Source: Bacteroidales bacterium (lineage in GTDB: Bacteria; Bacteroidota; Bacteroidia; Bacteroidales; WCHB1-69). Taken from it: a DNA stretch of 44,766 nucleotides. Both the position numbers and the translations under genes were made by a program. The notes beneath the pieces were generated by a model, which saw only the letters and a program-made list of their open reading frames with translations, was not told where the DNA came from and searched no databases. Each line of letters begins with the position of its first letter. Position 1 is the stretch's first letter. Shown piece by piece: positions 8,601 through 15,316 of the stretch. Location of the stretch: the NCBI GenBank assembly GCA_017651425.1, contig JAGCCZ010000041.1, positions 1 to 44,766 of the forward strand, read 5' to 3'.

Positions 8601-11161
8601 CCGGAAATGGTCATCACGCTGTTGGGACTGCTGGGCTGGAGAACGACGGTGGCGTTGCAGTTGATGGAGTAATCTCCATTGACACCGCCGTCATCATAGA
8701 GGATGGCGCTGCAAGTGTTCAGCGTAACAGTACCTGTCGTGGGCATATTGAACCCTCCGGTGGCGCCGGTGGCGGGAACTGAGTACAGGCTGTATTGGCC
8801 GCCGCAGTCGGCTTGCACGTAGAAGTCGTAGGGGATGGCAGCGGGGATGTTGGGGATAACTATGTGGGTGGATGATGCCGTTACTGTGCTGCTGTTGGCC
8901 CCTCCGGGGGTGAAGCCCTGCGGACCGTAGGTGACGCGCCAGGCCGTGGCCGTGCCGACTTCCGTCCAGGAGAGATAGACCGAGCTCAGCGTGGTGCTGT
9001 CCACGGTCACGTCCATCGGACGGAGACACGGCGGAATCGTGCTCAGTTCCACATTGTCAAGATAACAGGAATACCCGGATGCGTTCAGCGCCAGGTAATG
9101 GCCGTAGCCCGTGTAGTTGGCTGTGTTGACCTCAAAGAACTGGAATGAGTTGGTGAGGTTCACCGTGTCAACGGCGACAAAGGTGCTGTAGTCGTTCGGG
9201 TCACTCATTATGCCGACGATGAGCTGTGTGGGAGTGGACGAGCTTGAAGAACGGATCCAGCCCCCGATCTGCAGGTTGTTCATAGCCAGGTTGCCGCCGA
9301 TGACGGGCAGAGAAGCGTAGCAGTCGTTGGGTATGAAGAGCGAGGTGTTGCCCTCGTAGGGTTCGGTGGTAGTAACATAGCAATTGGTGTTTTCCGTGGT
9401 GAGCGCATGCCAGCAGTAGGGGGTGGTGTATAATGTGTCGCTTTCAAAACCTGTGCGGACGGGCAACTGAGTGATGGCCCCGCAATCGGTCTTGAACGTG
9501 ATGTGCCGCTGTGCGCCGCCGCAGGAGGAGGTTACATAGCATTCATAGGCTTGCGACGCAGTAAGCCCCGTTATGGTGTAGGAAGTTGTCGTGGCCTGTT
9601 GGGTGGCCATAGAGTCGGGGTCGGTGCCGAACGTGCCGTACCGGATTACCCAGAGGGAGTCGCTCGTGGAGAAGGATTGCCACGAGAGAGTCGCCGAGTT
9701 GGCCGTGACCGTGTCCAAGGTCAGGTTGTACGGGGCGCCGCAGCTCGTGTTCGTGACCATCACATTGTCCACGGCCGCCGGCGGGTTGCTTGCGGAATAA
9801 CTGTTGTTTACCCAGCGGAAATAGAGTCTTTTGGTGCCGGCAAACGAGGAGTCCACGGTGCCCTCGAAATGTTGCCAGGAGTTTTGTGCGTAGAAGAAGC
9901 CGCCGATGGAATGGAGGCCGGTCGGCAGGCCGTTGCTGGCCGGGATGGAGGTCGGGTCGCCGATGAAGACCTGCATATAGTCCGTGGGGCTGGAACTGTA
10001 GCTCCCGATGCCTTTCCAATCGAAGGAGATGACATATTGGGCGGCGGCGGGCAGCTCGAGGTCGCGATAGGCCCAGCTGCTGCTCTCGCTGTTGCCGTCG
10101 TAGAAGTTGGTCGCGCCATTGTCGTTGGAGATGTACATCGAATGCCCGGTGCCGGGACCCTCGTGCGTGGCGCTGCCGATGGCCCAGTCATTGGTGCCGG
10201 GGTTGGGGTTCAGCACCCAGCGGTTGACCTCCGCCGTGTCCTCGAAATCGCAGAAATAGGGGACGTTTGCCACGTCGTCGCTCAAGGTGTGGATGGGGAT
10301 GGAGTTCCAGGTGCTATAGTCGTTGGTGCCGCACACAGCCCTGACATAAAAGTCATAACCCGTATTCGGGAAGAGGTTGTTGAGGGTGTAGGCGGTGGTT
10401 GTCACGGTCGTGGTGTAAACGTAGGGCGTTATCATAGTGCCTTGCGGCAAGCAGACTACCTGCCAGGAAGTCTCGTTGCCCATATTGAGCCAGGTGATGT
10501 CCGCGCTGTGGTTGGTGATGTTGGTTGCGGTCAGGTTCTCGGGCCGGAGGCAGTTGCCGGGCAGTGTGTCGATGCCCAACTGTATGTTGGCGCGGGCATA
10601 GTACAGAGTGCCGTCGTTTGTTCCCGGATGGGAAGCGAACGTGGGGTCGTTGTCGCTCTGACGGTAGAGGCAGGCGTTGTACTTGCTGGTGAAACTCCAT
10701 CGTTGCGCGGAGTAGTCGTCGGCTGTTTTGGAGACGACCACCACGAGGTTGCGGGTGCCGTCGTAGTGGAATGGCGTGTTCAGATAAAAGGTCTTCCATC
10801 CGGTTTGGTTGCCGATGATGACATTCTGGCCCTGATACACCATCGTGAGGGAGTCCATCGGCAGCCAGTCCGTGCTGAGGGTGTGGGCGGTGTCAGTGAT
10901 GGTGCCCATATAGATGGTGATGTTGTTGCATTGCAGGGAACTTTGGTTGTTCGCGCAATGCCAGGCGATGGAGGTGATATCACCGGATACACCGATTTCC
11001 GATGCGTTGTAGATGCACTGGTTCCAGGAGTGATGATAGTAGGAATTGAAGGGGGCGTAGTAGCCGTTGGACGTTTCTGTGCCCACGGTAACGACAACAG
11101 ATTGTGCTGACAATAAGCTGGCAATCAATAGGGAAAGACAAATGAATAGCGTTCTTTTCAT
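5666..11161 (-). CDS. Giant T9SS-secreted multidomain adhesin-like protein
   Basis: 1,831 residues from the ATG at 11161, chosen because MKRTLFICLSLLIASLLSAQ is a good signal peptide. After a head domain (about 21-198) come alternating modules. Seven fibronectin type III domains lie near 204-293, 474-558, 711-800, 923-1015, 1137-1226, 1404-1490 and 1655-1742. Four MAM/jelly-roll-like domains lie near 300-474, 562-708, 1232-1400 and 1498-1647, two of them opening with PYFCDFED. Two CUB-like domains (about 808-918 and 1023-1135) share a DDGG motif. The last 90 residues are a type-A T9SS sorting domain (LLYPNPTNGRIRV, VYDMTGRLV, LPAGIYFAKI, KRFVKQ). It should cross the outer membrane by T9SS and be anchored or shed; adhesion or binding of host or polymer ligands is inferred from the domains. 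No protease motif is seen. Confidence 0.88.
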   Translation of the reverse strand: MKRTLFICLSLLIASLLSAQSVVVTVGTETSNGYYAPFNSYYHHSWNQCIYNASEIGVSGDITSIAWHCANNQSSLQCNNITIYMGTITDTAHTLSTDWLPMDSLTMVYQGQNVIIGNQTGWKTFYLNTPFHYDGTRNLVVVVSKTADDYSAQRWSFTSKYNACLYRQSDNDPTFASHPGTNDGTLYYARANIQLGIDTLPGNCLRPENLTATNITNHSADITWLNMGNETSWQVVCLPQGTMITPYVYTTTVTTTAYTLNNLFPNTGYDFYVRAVCGTNDYSTWNSIPIHTLSDDVANVPYFCDFEDTAEVNRWVLNPNPGTNDWAIGSATHEGPGTGHSMYISNDNGATNFYDGNSESSSWAYRDLELPAAAQYVISFDWKGIGSYSSSPTDYMQVFIGDPTSIPASNGLPTGLHSIGGFFYAQNSWQHFEGTVDSSFAGTKRLYFRWVNNSYSASNPPAAVDNVMVTNTSCGAPYNLTLDTVTANSATLSWQSFSTSDSLWVIRYGTFGTDPDSMATQQATTTSYTITGLTASQAYECYVTSSCGGAQRHITFKTDCGAITQLPVRTGFESDTLYTTPYCWHALTTENTNCYVTTTEPYEGNTSLFIPNDCYASLPVIGGNLAMNNLQIGGWIRSSSSSTPTQLIVGIMSDPNDYSTFVAVDTVNLTNSFQFFEVNTANYTGYGHYLALNASGYSCYLDNVELSTIPPCLRPMDVTVDSTTLSSVYLSWTEVGTATAWRVTYGPQGFTPGGANSSTVTASSTHIVIPNIPAAIPYDFYVQADCGGQYSLYSVPATGATGGFNMPTTGTVTLNTCSAILYDDGGVNGDYSINCNATVVLQPSSPNSVMTISGTINLENNYDFIYVYEGTSATGTPLYTGTGTTVMPTIVSASGPLTVKFTSDYAIVKSGFELTVQCQQAPSCATPSNMRIIATESNSLTLTWTENGTATQWDVYYGMQMNSFTPDLNYPNMTVTTDTITVTGLWVGTTYDFYVRANCGVNTSALSSVFSAVPGRVFMPHTGTTSMVMCSGEIFDDGGFTGNYSSNCNGTVIVYPSTPGAAASLSGDYRMAYGDTLRIFDGAGTSGNMLFHQYGNMSSYQNLPSTVSTTGPLTIQLKSDNGTTAAGFHFSVSCVTCIPPIPAVDHLDSTFVSLHWSDLGGAQTEWEIAYGPTGFNVNNATPIIVTTNSPTLTGLTPDMVYDCYVRTRCGASDHSTWGMVTFHTMPASPAHIPYFCDFEDSVINNAWIIATHGPNEWFIGNTVNQDMNGSNCLYISNDAGAHNEYNINFAGVSWAYRDIYFDPATEYTLSFDWRAMGGNNAYLSVYLGDPETVDLTYPYDNPANSTTLFAKLYGQSSWQTATYTLNSSWAGTTKRLYFRWVGGDPNGQNPPAAIDNLSIFTETCGQPQQVTASNITSTTAHIAWTPADSLDTAWAVVYGPVGIDPDALVPTIVHTPEFDISGLSPMIRYEVYVRTQCDAGQHSVWSVVCPFNAACGPMDLPYSDDFSLYPSNVYFPECWHILTNYSSNPNIFHSSAAQYLMVPGNNNSYCFVILPEVSSLYASNNLYVEYSMRTGNVQNYMEIGMMTDFTDASTFVSMDTLINTTDTAFESSYTSFASYTGNGRYIAFKCVFPASGFLRLDDIYVGFLHDPYDTCPTPRNLTAQNLSATSTKLTWTQDMTLVQGWEVHYRSMGDTAWTIVPATSTNYILTGLTESETYEAFVTAHCLYGLVSLASDTITFTPVGIDVHNESSILLYPNPTNGRIRVQSHGNGIRSVSVYDMTGRLVIPSATGARQDEKTVILDASWLPAGIYFAKILLEDNVWVTKRFVKQ

Positions 11162-11231
11162 GACATTATATTTTTTTACGGATAGATGCACTAAAAGGTG
11201 AAAATGTTACAAACTCGTCAAGGCATAACCG

Positions 11232-11318
11232 CTACCTCCTAACCACCACAAATTTCACATCGCTGATTCCCGCCTTGGTCTGCACGTGCGCGATATGTGT
11301 GGCGGCAGCGCCTTCCGC
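11232..11318 (-). pseudogene. Remnant of a T9SS sorting-domain gene 3' end (relic 1)
   Basis: A minus-strand stretch of about 28 codons ends in a stop at 11232-11234 and reads THIAHVQTKAGISDVKF followed by VVVRR. This is the final strand pattern of a type-A sorting domain (compare KINFERG...RKVVKN in the neighbouring gene). It has no start; its upstream side runs into the three-hairpin repeat at 11321. It appears to be the last piece of a lost surface-protein gene. Confidence 0.6.
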
Positions 11319-11320
11319 CC

Positions 11321-11448
11321 GTCCCCGTTAGGGGACACATCTCTGTAGAAAACGGGTGCCCACGCGAGTTCCGAAATCCCCGATAGGGGATTCATTGAGA
11401 CAGTTTATCATATTGTAACGTATTGATATGCAACCCCTAACGGGGTTG
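11321..11448. repeat. Three-hairpin intergenic repeat with about 55-bp period
   Basis: Three perfect palindromes with CCCC/GGGG cores are evenly spaced: GTCCCC-GTTA-GGGGAC (11321-11336), AATCCCC-GATA-GGGGATT (11375-11392) and CAACCCC-TAAC-GGGGTTG (11431-11448). Centres are 55 and 56 bp apart; stems are 6-7 bp with 4-nt loops. The rest of the 350-bp gap 11162-11511 holds relic 1 and a 7-nt array. The layout suggests a REP/MITE-like element or a protein-binding array. Confidence 0.7.
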
Positions 11449-11480
11449 TGGCAGGTCGGGCTCGTTCCTTGGCTTTGTCA

Positions 11481-11520
11481 TTCTTCATTTTTAATTTTTA
11501 ATTCTTAATTCTTAATTCTT
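11481..11520. repeat. 7-nt tandem array, AATTCTT type
   Basis: TTAA recurs exactly every 7 nt (11491, 11498, 11505, 11512). The array includes the stop codon of the 677-residue surface protein (11512-11514). In the gene's direction each full unit carries TAA. Confidence 0.8.
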
Positions 11521-13545
11521 CACCACCTTCCTCACCACGCTCACCCCTCGCTCGAAGTTGATTTTCACGAGGTACGTGCCGGCGGGAAAGGGGGAGAGGT
11601 CTATGTAGGGCATGGCAAAATCCTTCGCCTCGAAGAGGACCCCCAGTTTCCGGCCCTGCATATCGAACAGTTCGATGTTCTTGTAGCCATACATATAGCC
11701 ATACACATAGGATTTGCCGTCTGTGGGATTGGGGGAGAAGTAAATCTCGCGCTCGCGCCTGTTAAGGTAATCCTCGATGCCCACGGAGTCGTCGGGGACG
11801 AAGGGCGTAGCAAATTCAGGGTTGTGGTAGAGGGCGAACACCGCTGAAGATTGTCCTGATGGGCAACTCGCAGAAACACTATTGGAAAAAACAATAGGAG
11901 AAGTTGCACCACAGCTGAAAAGAAGATTTCCTTGATTATTGGCTAAAACAGAGGTATATTTTCTTTGATCATAGACATTAAACTCTATTGCCTGGATGAA
12001 CACTCCATCGTTTGTCCACTGAGATATCTTATCGGCATTATTGGGGCTATGGGTATAAGCGTATGCAAATACTCTGTTATTTAAAGCTGTTGGGAAATTT
12101 CCACATAAAACATTTTCAGCAGGGAAAACACCGTGACTGATATAACAGCCCGTTTGTGCATCATAGCGGACAAAAAATGTCTGGTTGGACGTACTTTGCT
12201 GATACCGTTGCAACGGATGGCTCTCATCGTCAAAATAGACAAGTCCGTTTTGTCCTTCATTGAACACCCCTCCTTGTCCATTGACATAGACAGATCCGTC
12301 ATACACAAAGGATCCGGCAAAAGCAGCGTATGCAGCCTGATAATGATTCCCCCGGGTGAAAGTCTGATTGCACCATAGCACCTTCCCTGTGATGTCATAT
12401 TTAACAACAAAGCCCATTTGAAAAGTAGAGGTAATATCACACATACTACAACACTTCGTACTGTCCCAGTATATGCGAACCGGATATTGGTGCAAGTCGC
12501 CGCCATAGTTACCAAAAAGATCCAACGACAGTTGTCCCGAAACATACATATTGTCATTTTCATCAACAGATAAGCCATGTATATAAAATTGAAAATGAGG
12601 GTTGATACTGTCGTGCAACAATTCCCAAGAGGTGGCGATGCCTTCTGTGTGGTCCACCATCGGCCTGGCGTACAGCAGTTCCCAGTCTGGTGAGAATTTA
12701 TACATCATACCGTTAAAAAAACTACCATCTAGAGATTGTACGTTTCCCGGCAAATACACATCATACGTTTTGCTTGTATCCCCATCCACTATTATAGTGT
12801 ATGGGTCGCTTTCGTACCCCTCATATTGGAAGTTTGTGTACACATAAGTGTTGCCATTCCTATCTATATGAAAAGGAGCATATGTAACCACCGGATTGCA
12901 CAACCCATATTCTCCGCGCACCCCGCCTGTTGAGATTTTTCTTGACAAAGTTGTAACAAAATGGTTGTCAAGTAGATTACCATCCAAATCAAATGTGGCA
13001 AAATAGGTATACCTGCCAGTTTTGAATGGCGGTATCCGCTGTTCAACAGGTATTTCGTGGACTTGCGGCCCAGTAATCAAAGTGTCAAAATAGTATAGCC
13101 AAACATTGTTAACAGTAGCATTGTAATCTACATATTCCAAAGACAAATTCCCTGAAATATAAACTTTGTTATCTCTCACTTCCATCCAATGTGAGAAACA
13201 AATAATTTGGTCACTGGATTTCACCATCTTATACCATAACATATTGCCGAGGGTGTCAAATTTAGCCAGCATACTTGACCGTTTGCCTATGTTAAACGCA
13301 TAAGGATAGCTGGTAAACTGCAAAGTTTGACCATTGAAAGTCGGCTGCCCCCCAATCTCTCCAAAGACATATATGTTCCCAGCCTCATCGAAAGCCGCTT
13401 GAACGATACGGTTATAGTAACTATTAGAGGATCCCCCACTCCCACTCCAATAGTTCGCCCATTTCCACTCGCCTTGGGCGGAGGCAGTGAGGGTGATGAA
13501 AAGAGTGGAAAGGGTTGCAAAAAGAAATAGTATTTGTTTCTTCAT
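11512..13545 (-). CDS. T9SS-secreted propeller-like surface protein
   Basis: 677 residues with signal peptide MKKQILFLFATLSTLFITLTASAQ. The body repeats a motif of the type FDEAGNIYVFGEI, VRDNKVYISGNLS, VDENDNMYVSGQLS and YDGSVYVNGQG. This resembles the SBBP/beta-propeller repeats of Bacteroidetes surface proteins. The end is a type-A T9SS sorting domain: YFSPNPTDGKSYV, IELFDMQGRKL, LSPFPAGTYLVKINFERG, RKVVKN. No catalytic motif is visible and the ligand is unknown. It is the only intact member of a set of closely similar sorting-domain ends here: relics at 13766-13834 and 15179-15220 share its last 40-60 bp. A promoter candidate lies 55 bp upstream. Co-transcription with the giant adhesin is unlikely, because the 350-bp gap between them contains relic 1 and hairpins. 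Confidence 0.8.
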   Translation of the reverse strand: MKKQILFLFATLSTLFITLTASAQGEWKWANYWSGSGGSSNSYYNRIVQAAFDEAGNIYVFGEIGGQPTFNGQTLQFTSYPYAFNIGKRSSMLAKFDTLGNMLWYKMVKSSDQIICFSHWMEVRDNKVYISGNLSLEYVDYNATVNNVWLYYFDTLITGPQVHEIPVEQRIPPFKTGRYTYFATFDLDGNLLDNHFVTTLSRKISTGGVRGEYGLCNPVVTYAPFHIDRNGNTYVYTNFQYEGYESDPYTIIVDGDTSKTYDVYLPGNVQSLDGSFFNGMMYKFSPDWELLYARPMVDHTEGIATSWELLHDSINPHFQFYIHGLSVDENDNMYVSGQLSLDLFGNYGGDLHQYPVRIYWDSTKCCSMCDITSTFQMGFVVKYDITGKVLWCNQTFTRGNHYQAAYAAFAGSFVYDGSVYVNGQGGVFNEGQNGLVYFDDESHPLQRYQQSTSNQTFFVRYDAQTGCYISHGVFPAENVLCGNFPTALNNRVFAYAYTHSPNNADKISQWTNDGVFIQAIEFNVYDQRKYTSVLANNQGNLLFSCGATSPIVFSNSVSASCPSGQSSAVFALYHNPEFATPFVPDDSVGIEDYLNRREREIYFSPNPTDGKSYVYGYMYGYKNIELFDMQGRKLGVLFEAKDFAMPYIDLSPFPAGTYLVKINFERGVSVVRKVVKN

Positions 13546-13599
13546 ATTTTATTTTTTTAGTTTGCGTATAGGAGAAACGAAAAAATGAGGGTTGATGTT

Positions 13600-13629
13600 G
13601 CAAATTATTTGATGCCATCTTCGCACAAA
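13600..13629 (-). promoter_or_regulatory. Promoter candidate for the propeller-like protein
   Basis: Minus-strand TTTG (13626-13629), an 18-bp spacer and TAATTTGC (13600-13607) are close to the TTTG/TAnnTTTG consensus, 55 bp before the ATG. Confidence 0.5.
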
Positions 13630-13732
13630 ATTATCCCTTTCAGTGAGATTTGCACGCTAAAATATTTATATCGGATTACAACTAACGGAATATCAAACGG
13701 ATATGCAGAATATTAAAAACTCCGCAACACGT

Positions 13733-13770
13733 CATTCATCATTCATCATTCATCATTCTTAATTCTTAAT
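13733..13770. repeat. 7-nt tandem array, CATTCAT/AATTCTT type
   Basis: CATTCAT x3, CATTCTT and AATTCTT in exact 7-nt register, ending in the stop codon of relic 2 (13766-13768). In the relic's direction the units carry TGA or TAA. Part of the 532-bp gap 13546-14077. Confidence 0.8.
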
Positions 13771-13834
13771 TGCCTTCCTCGCCACGCTCGAAGTTGATTT
13801 TCACGATGTAGGTGCCGGCGGGGTACGGGGAGAA
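13766..13834 (-). pseudogene. Remnant of a T9SS sorting-domain gene 3' end (relic 2)
   Basis: The minus strand reads FSPYPAGTYIVKINFERG then EEGN and a stop. It is nearly the same as LSPFPAGTYLVKINFERG of the intact gene at 11512, but the following VSVVRKVVKN is lost. At the DNA level, 11 nt between two GCTC copies in the intact gene are missing, which shifts the frame. No upstream coding part remains. Bases 13773-13805 recur at 15186-15218 with one mismatch. Confidence 0.75.
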
Positions 13835-13836
13835 CG

Positions 13837-13920
13837 GAAAATGCACCCTTATGTACAAAATCTTCCAAAATTCCAGATGGTCCACATAAGTTGTGGACAT
13901 GTGTGGTTTTGTGCATTTTC
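13837..13920. other. Nested inverted repeat upstream of the nuclease gene
   Basis: The outer arms GAAAATGCAC (13837-13846) and GTGCATTTTC (13911-13920) are perfect inverse copies. Inside lies GTCCACA-TAAGT-TGTGGAC (13880-13898), a 7-bp dyad with a 5-nt centre. It could be an operator for the nuclease gene or an element end. No T-run follows, so it is not a normal terminator. Confidence 0.5.
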
Positions 13921-14018
13921 TGTAATTTGCAATTTTCTTTACAAAAACGGCAACTTTTATATCGAAAAATGTCAGTTTTTATCATTTTGATTTTTAATGA
14001 ATTGAGTGTATTTTCGCT

Positions 14019-14050
14019 CTTGATTCCTTTGCTTTGATTGTGTAATTTTG
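14019..14050 (+). promoter_or_regulatory. Promoter candidate for the DUF1016 nuclease
   Basis: CTTG (14019-14022), a 20-bp spacer and TAATTTTG (14043-14050) match the Bacteroidetes pattern with one mismatch in the -33 box. The ATG follows 27 bp later. Confidence 0.5.
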
Positions 14051-14077
14051 CTGGCAAAAAAATAATAAAATTCAGAG

Positions 14078-15124
14078 ATGAAAAAAGACGAAACTAAACT
14101 TGTTAAAAATGAATCGATAGACTTGCTTTATCAAGATGCTTGTCAGCTAATCGAAAATGCTCGCAGCAATGCCGTGCGAAGCGTTGATTTCTGTCGTGTG
14201 CAGATGTACTGGAACTTGGGGAAGCGCATCTTCGAAGAAGAACAGCAAGGGAAAGAGCGTGCAGACTATGGCAAGTACATCATCAAGAACCTTTCGAAGC
14301 GCTTGAAGCCGGAATATGGAAGTGGGTTCAGCGTGCGCCAATTAGAGCAAAGCCGTCAGTTTTACAGGACATACCCGATTGCGAACACAGTGCGTTCGCA
14401 ATTGAACTGGAGCCAATATCGAAGGTTGATTCAGATTGAGGATCCAAACAAACGGGAATATTATGAGTTGGAATCGGTCAACAATGCGTGGACGGCACGT
14501 GAAACGGAGCGGCAAATCAATTCAATGCTTTATGAACGTCTTCTTATGAGCAATGATAAGGAGAGTGTTTTGGCAGTGGCCCGCAAACAGAGGATCCCGG
14601 AGAATCCCACTGAGGTGATAAAGGAACCCGTGGTGTTGGAATTCTTAGGTTTGCCCTCTAAAGTAAGCTACTATGAAAAAGATTTGGAGGATGCTATCCG
14701 ATTTCATCTTACGGAATTTATGCTCGAACTGGGCAAAGGGTTCTCTTTTGTGGATCGCCAGAAACGGATAATGCTTGAAGAAGAGGAATTCTTTGTTGAT
14801 CTCGTATTTTACAATCGTCTATTGAGATGTTTTGTCATAATCGAGACGAAAACGGGCAAATTGACCCATCAGAACTTGGGACAATTGCAGATGTATGTCA
14901 ACTATTACGATCGCATTGAGAAATTGCCTGATGAGAATCCGACCATAGGCATTTTGCTTTGCACGCAAAAGAACGACACGCTGGTGAGAATGACGTTGCC
15001 AGAAGACAACAAAACCATTCTCGCCAGTGAATACAAACTATATCTCCCAACTACAGAACAGCTTGTCAAAGAGATTGATACAGTGAAAAAGTTGGCTAAA
15101 CAAAAGAGGAAAAAGAAGAATTAA
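14078..15124 (+). CDS. YhcG/DUF1016-family PDDEXK nuclease
   Basis: 348 residues. The N-terminal half (about 15-160) is the DUF1016 N-domain: YWNLGKRIFEEEQQGKERADYGKYII, LSKRLKPEYGSGFS, LNWSQYRRLIQIED. The C-terminal half is a PDDEXK nuclease: FFVD241LVFYNRLLRCFVIIE256TK258TGKL, then QLQMYVNYYD. The metal ligands D241, E256 and K258 are all present, so it is probably active. Family members sit near restriction-modification and other mobile or defence loci and are suspected DNA-processing enzymes; the substrate is unproven. The gene stands alone, is AT-rich compared with the surrounding genes, and is bracketed by 33-bp direct repeats from a T9SS sorting-domain gene end (13773-13805 and 15186-15218). 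That suggests it arrived by transfer. No methylase, integrase or transposase is beside it. Confidence 0.85.
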   Translation: MKKDETKLVKNESIDLLYQDACQLIENARSNAVRSVDFCRVQMYWNLGKRIFEEEQQGKERADYGKYIIKNLSKRLKPEYGSGFSVRQLEQSRQFYRTYPIANTVRSQLNWSQYRRLIQIEDPNKREYYELESVNNAWTARETERQINSMLYERLLMSNDKESVLAVARKQRIPENPTEVIKEPVVLEFLGLPSKVSYYEKDLEDAIRFHLTEFMLELGKGFSFVDRQKRIMLEEEEFFVDLVFYNRLLRCFVIIETKTGKLTHQNLGQLQMYVNYYDRIEKLPDENPTIGILLCTQKNDTLVRMTLPEDNKTILASEYKLYLPTTEQLVKEIDTVKKLAKQKRKKKN

Positions 15125-15151
15125 CAATAAAGTGGAACCACTGACCCTCCA

Positions 15152-15186
15152 TCATTTATCATTCTTGATTCTTCATTCTTAATCAC
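15152..15186. repeat. 7-nt tandem array, TCATTCT type
   Basis: TCATTTA, TCATTCT, TGATTCT, TCATTCT and TAATCAC in 7-nt register, running into the stop codon of relic 3 (15179-15181). In the relic's direction the units carry TGA or TAA. Confidence 0.75.
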
Positions 15187-15220
15187 CTTCCTCGCCACAC
15201 TCGAAGTTGATTTTCACGGG
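15179..15220 (-). pseudogene. Remnant of a T9SS sorting-domain gene 3' end (relic 3)
   Basis: The minus strand reads PVKINFECGEEGD and then a stop. It shares the 11-nt deletion of relic 2 relative to the intact gene at 11512, so relics 2 and 3 are copies of one already broken sequence. The similarity ends abruptly at 15218. Confidence 0.7.
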
Positions 15221-15259
15221 TAGTGTTGAAAACGTTATGGAATCGGACTGTTTTTTTTG

Positions 15260-15267
15260 TATCTTTG
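15260..15267 (+). promoter_or_regulatory. -7 box upstream of atoA operon
   Basis: TATCTTTG matches TAnnTTTG exactly, 49 bp before the atoA ATG. The -33 box is not clear. It probably drives the atoA-bcd-etfBA run. Confidence 0.55.
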
Positions 15268-15316
15268 CCCGCCCTTATCGGGTGTACTAGAATTAAGTAT
15301 AACTTTTTAAAATATA

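Noticed and set aside
15131..15142. AGTGG-AA-CCACT as a terminator of the nuclease gene
   Set aside because: A 2-nt loop is too tight and no T-run follows.
13766..15220. Insertion sequence or transposon carrying the DUF1016 gene
   Set aside because: The flanks are direct, not inverted, repeats made of former coding sequence. No transposase or integrase is present, so a normal IS is not supported.
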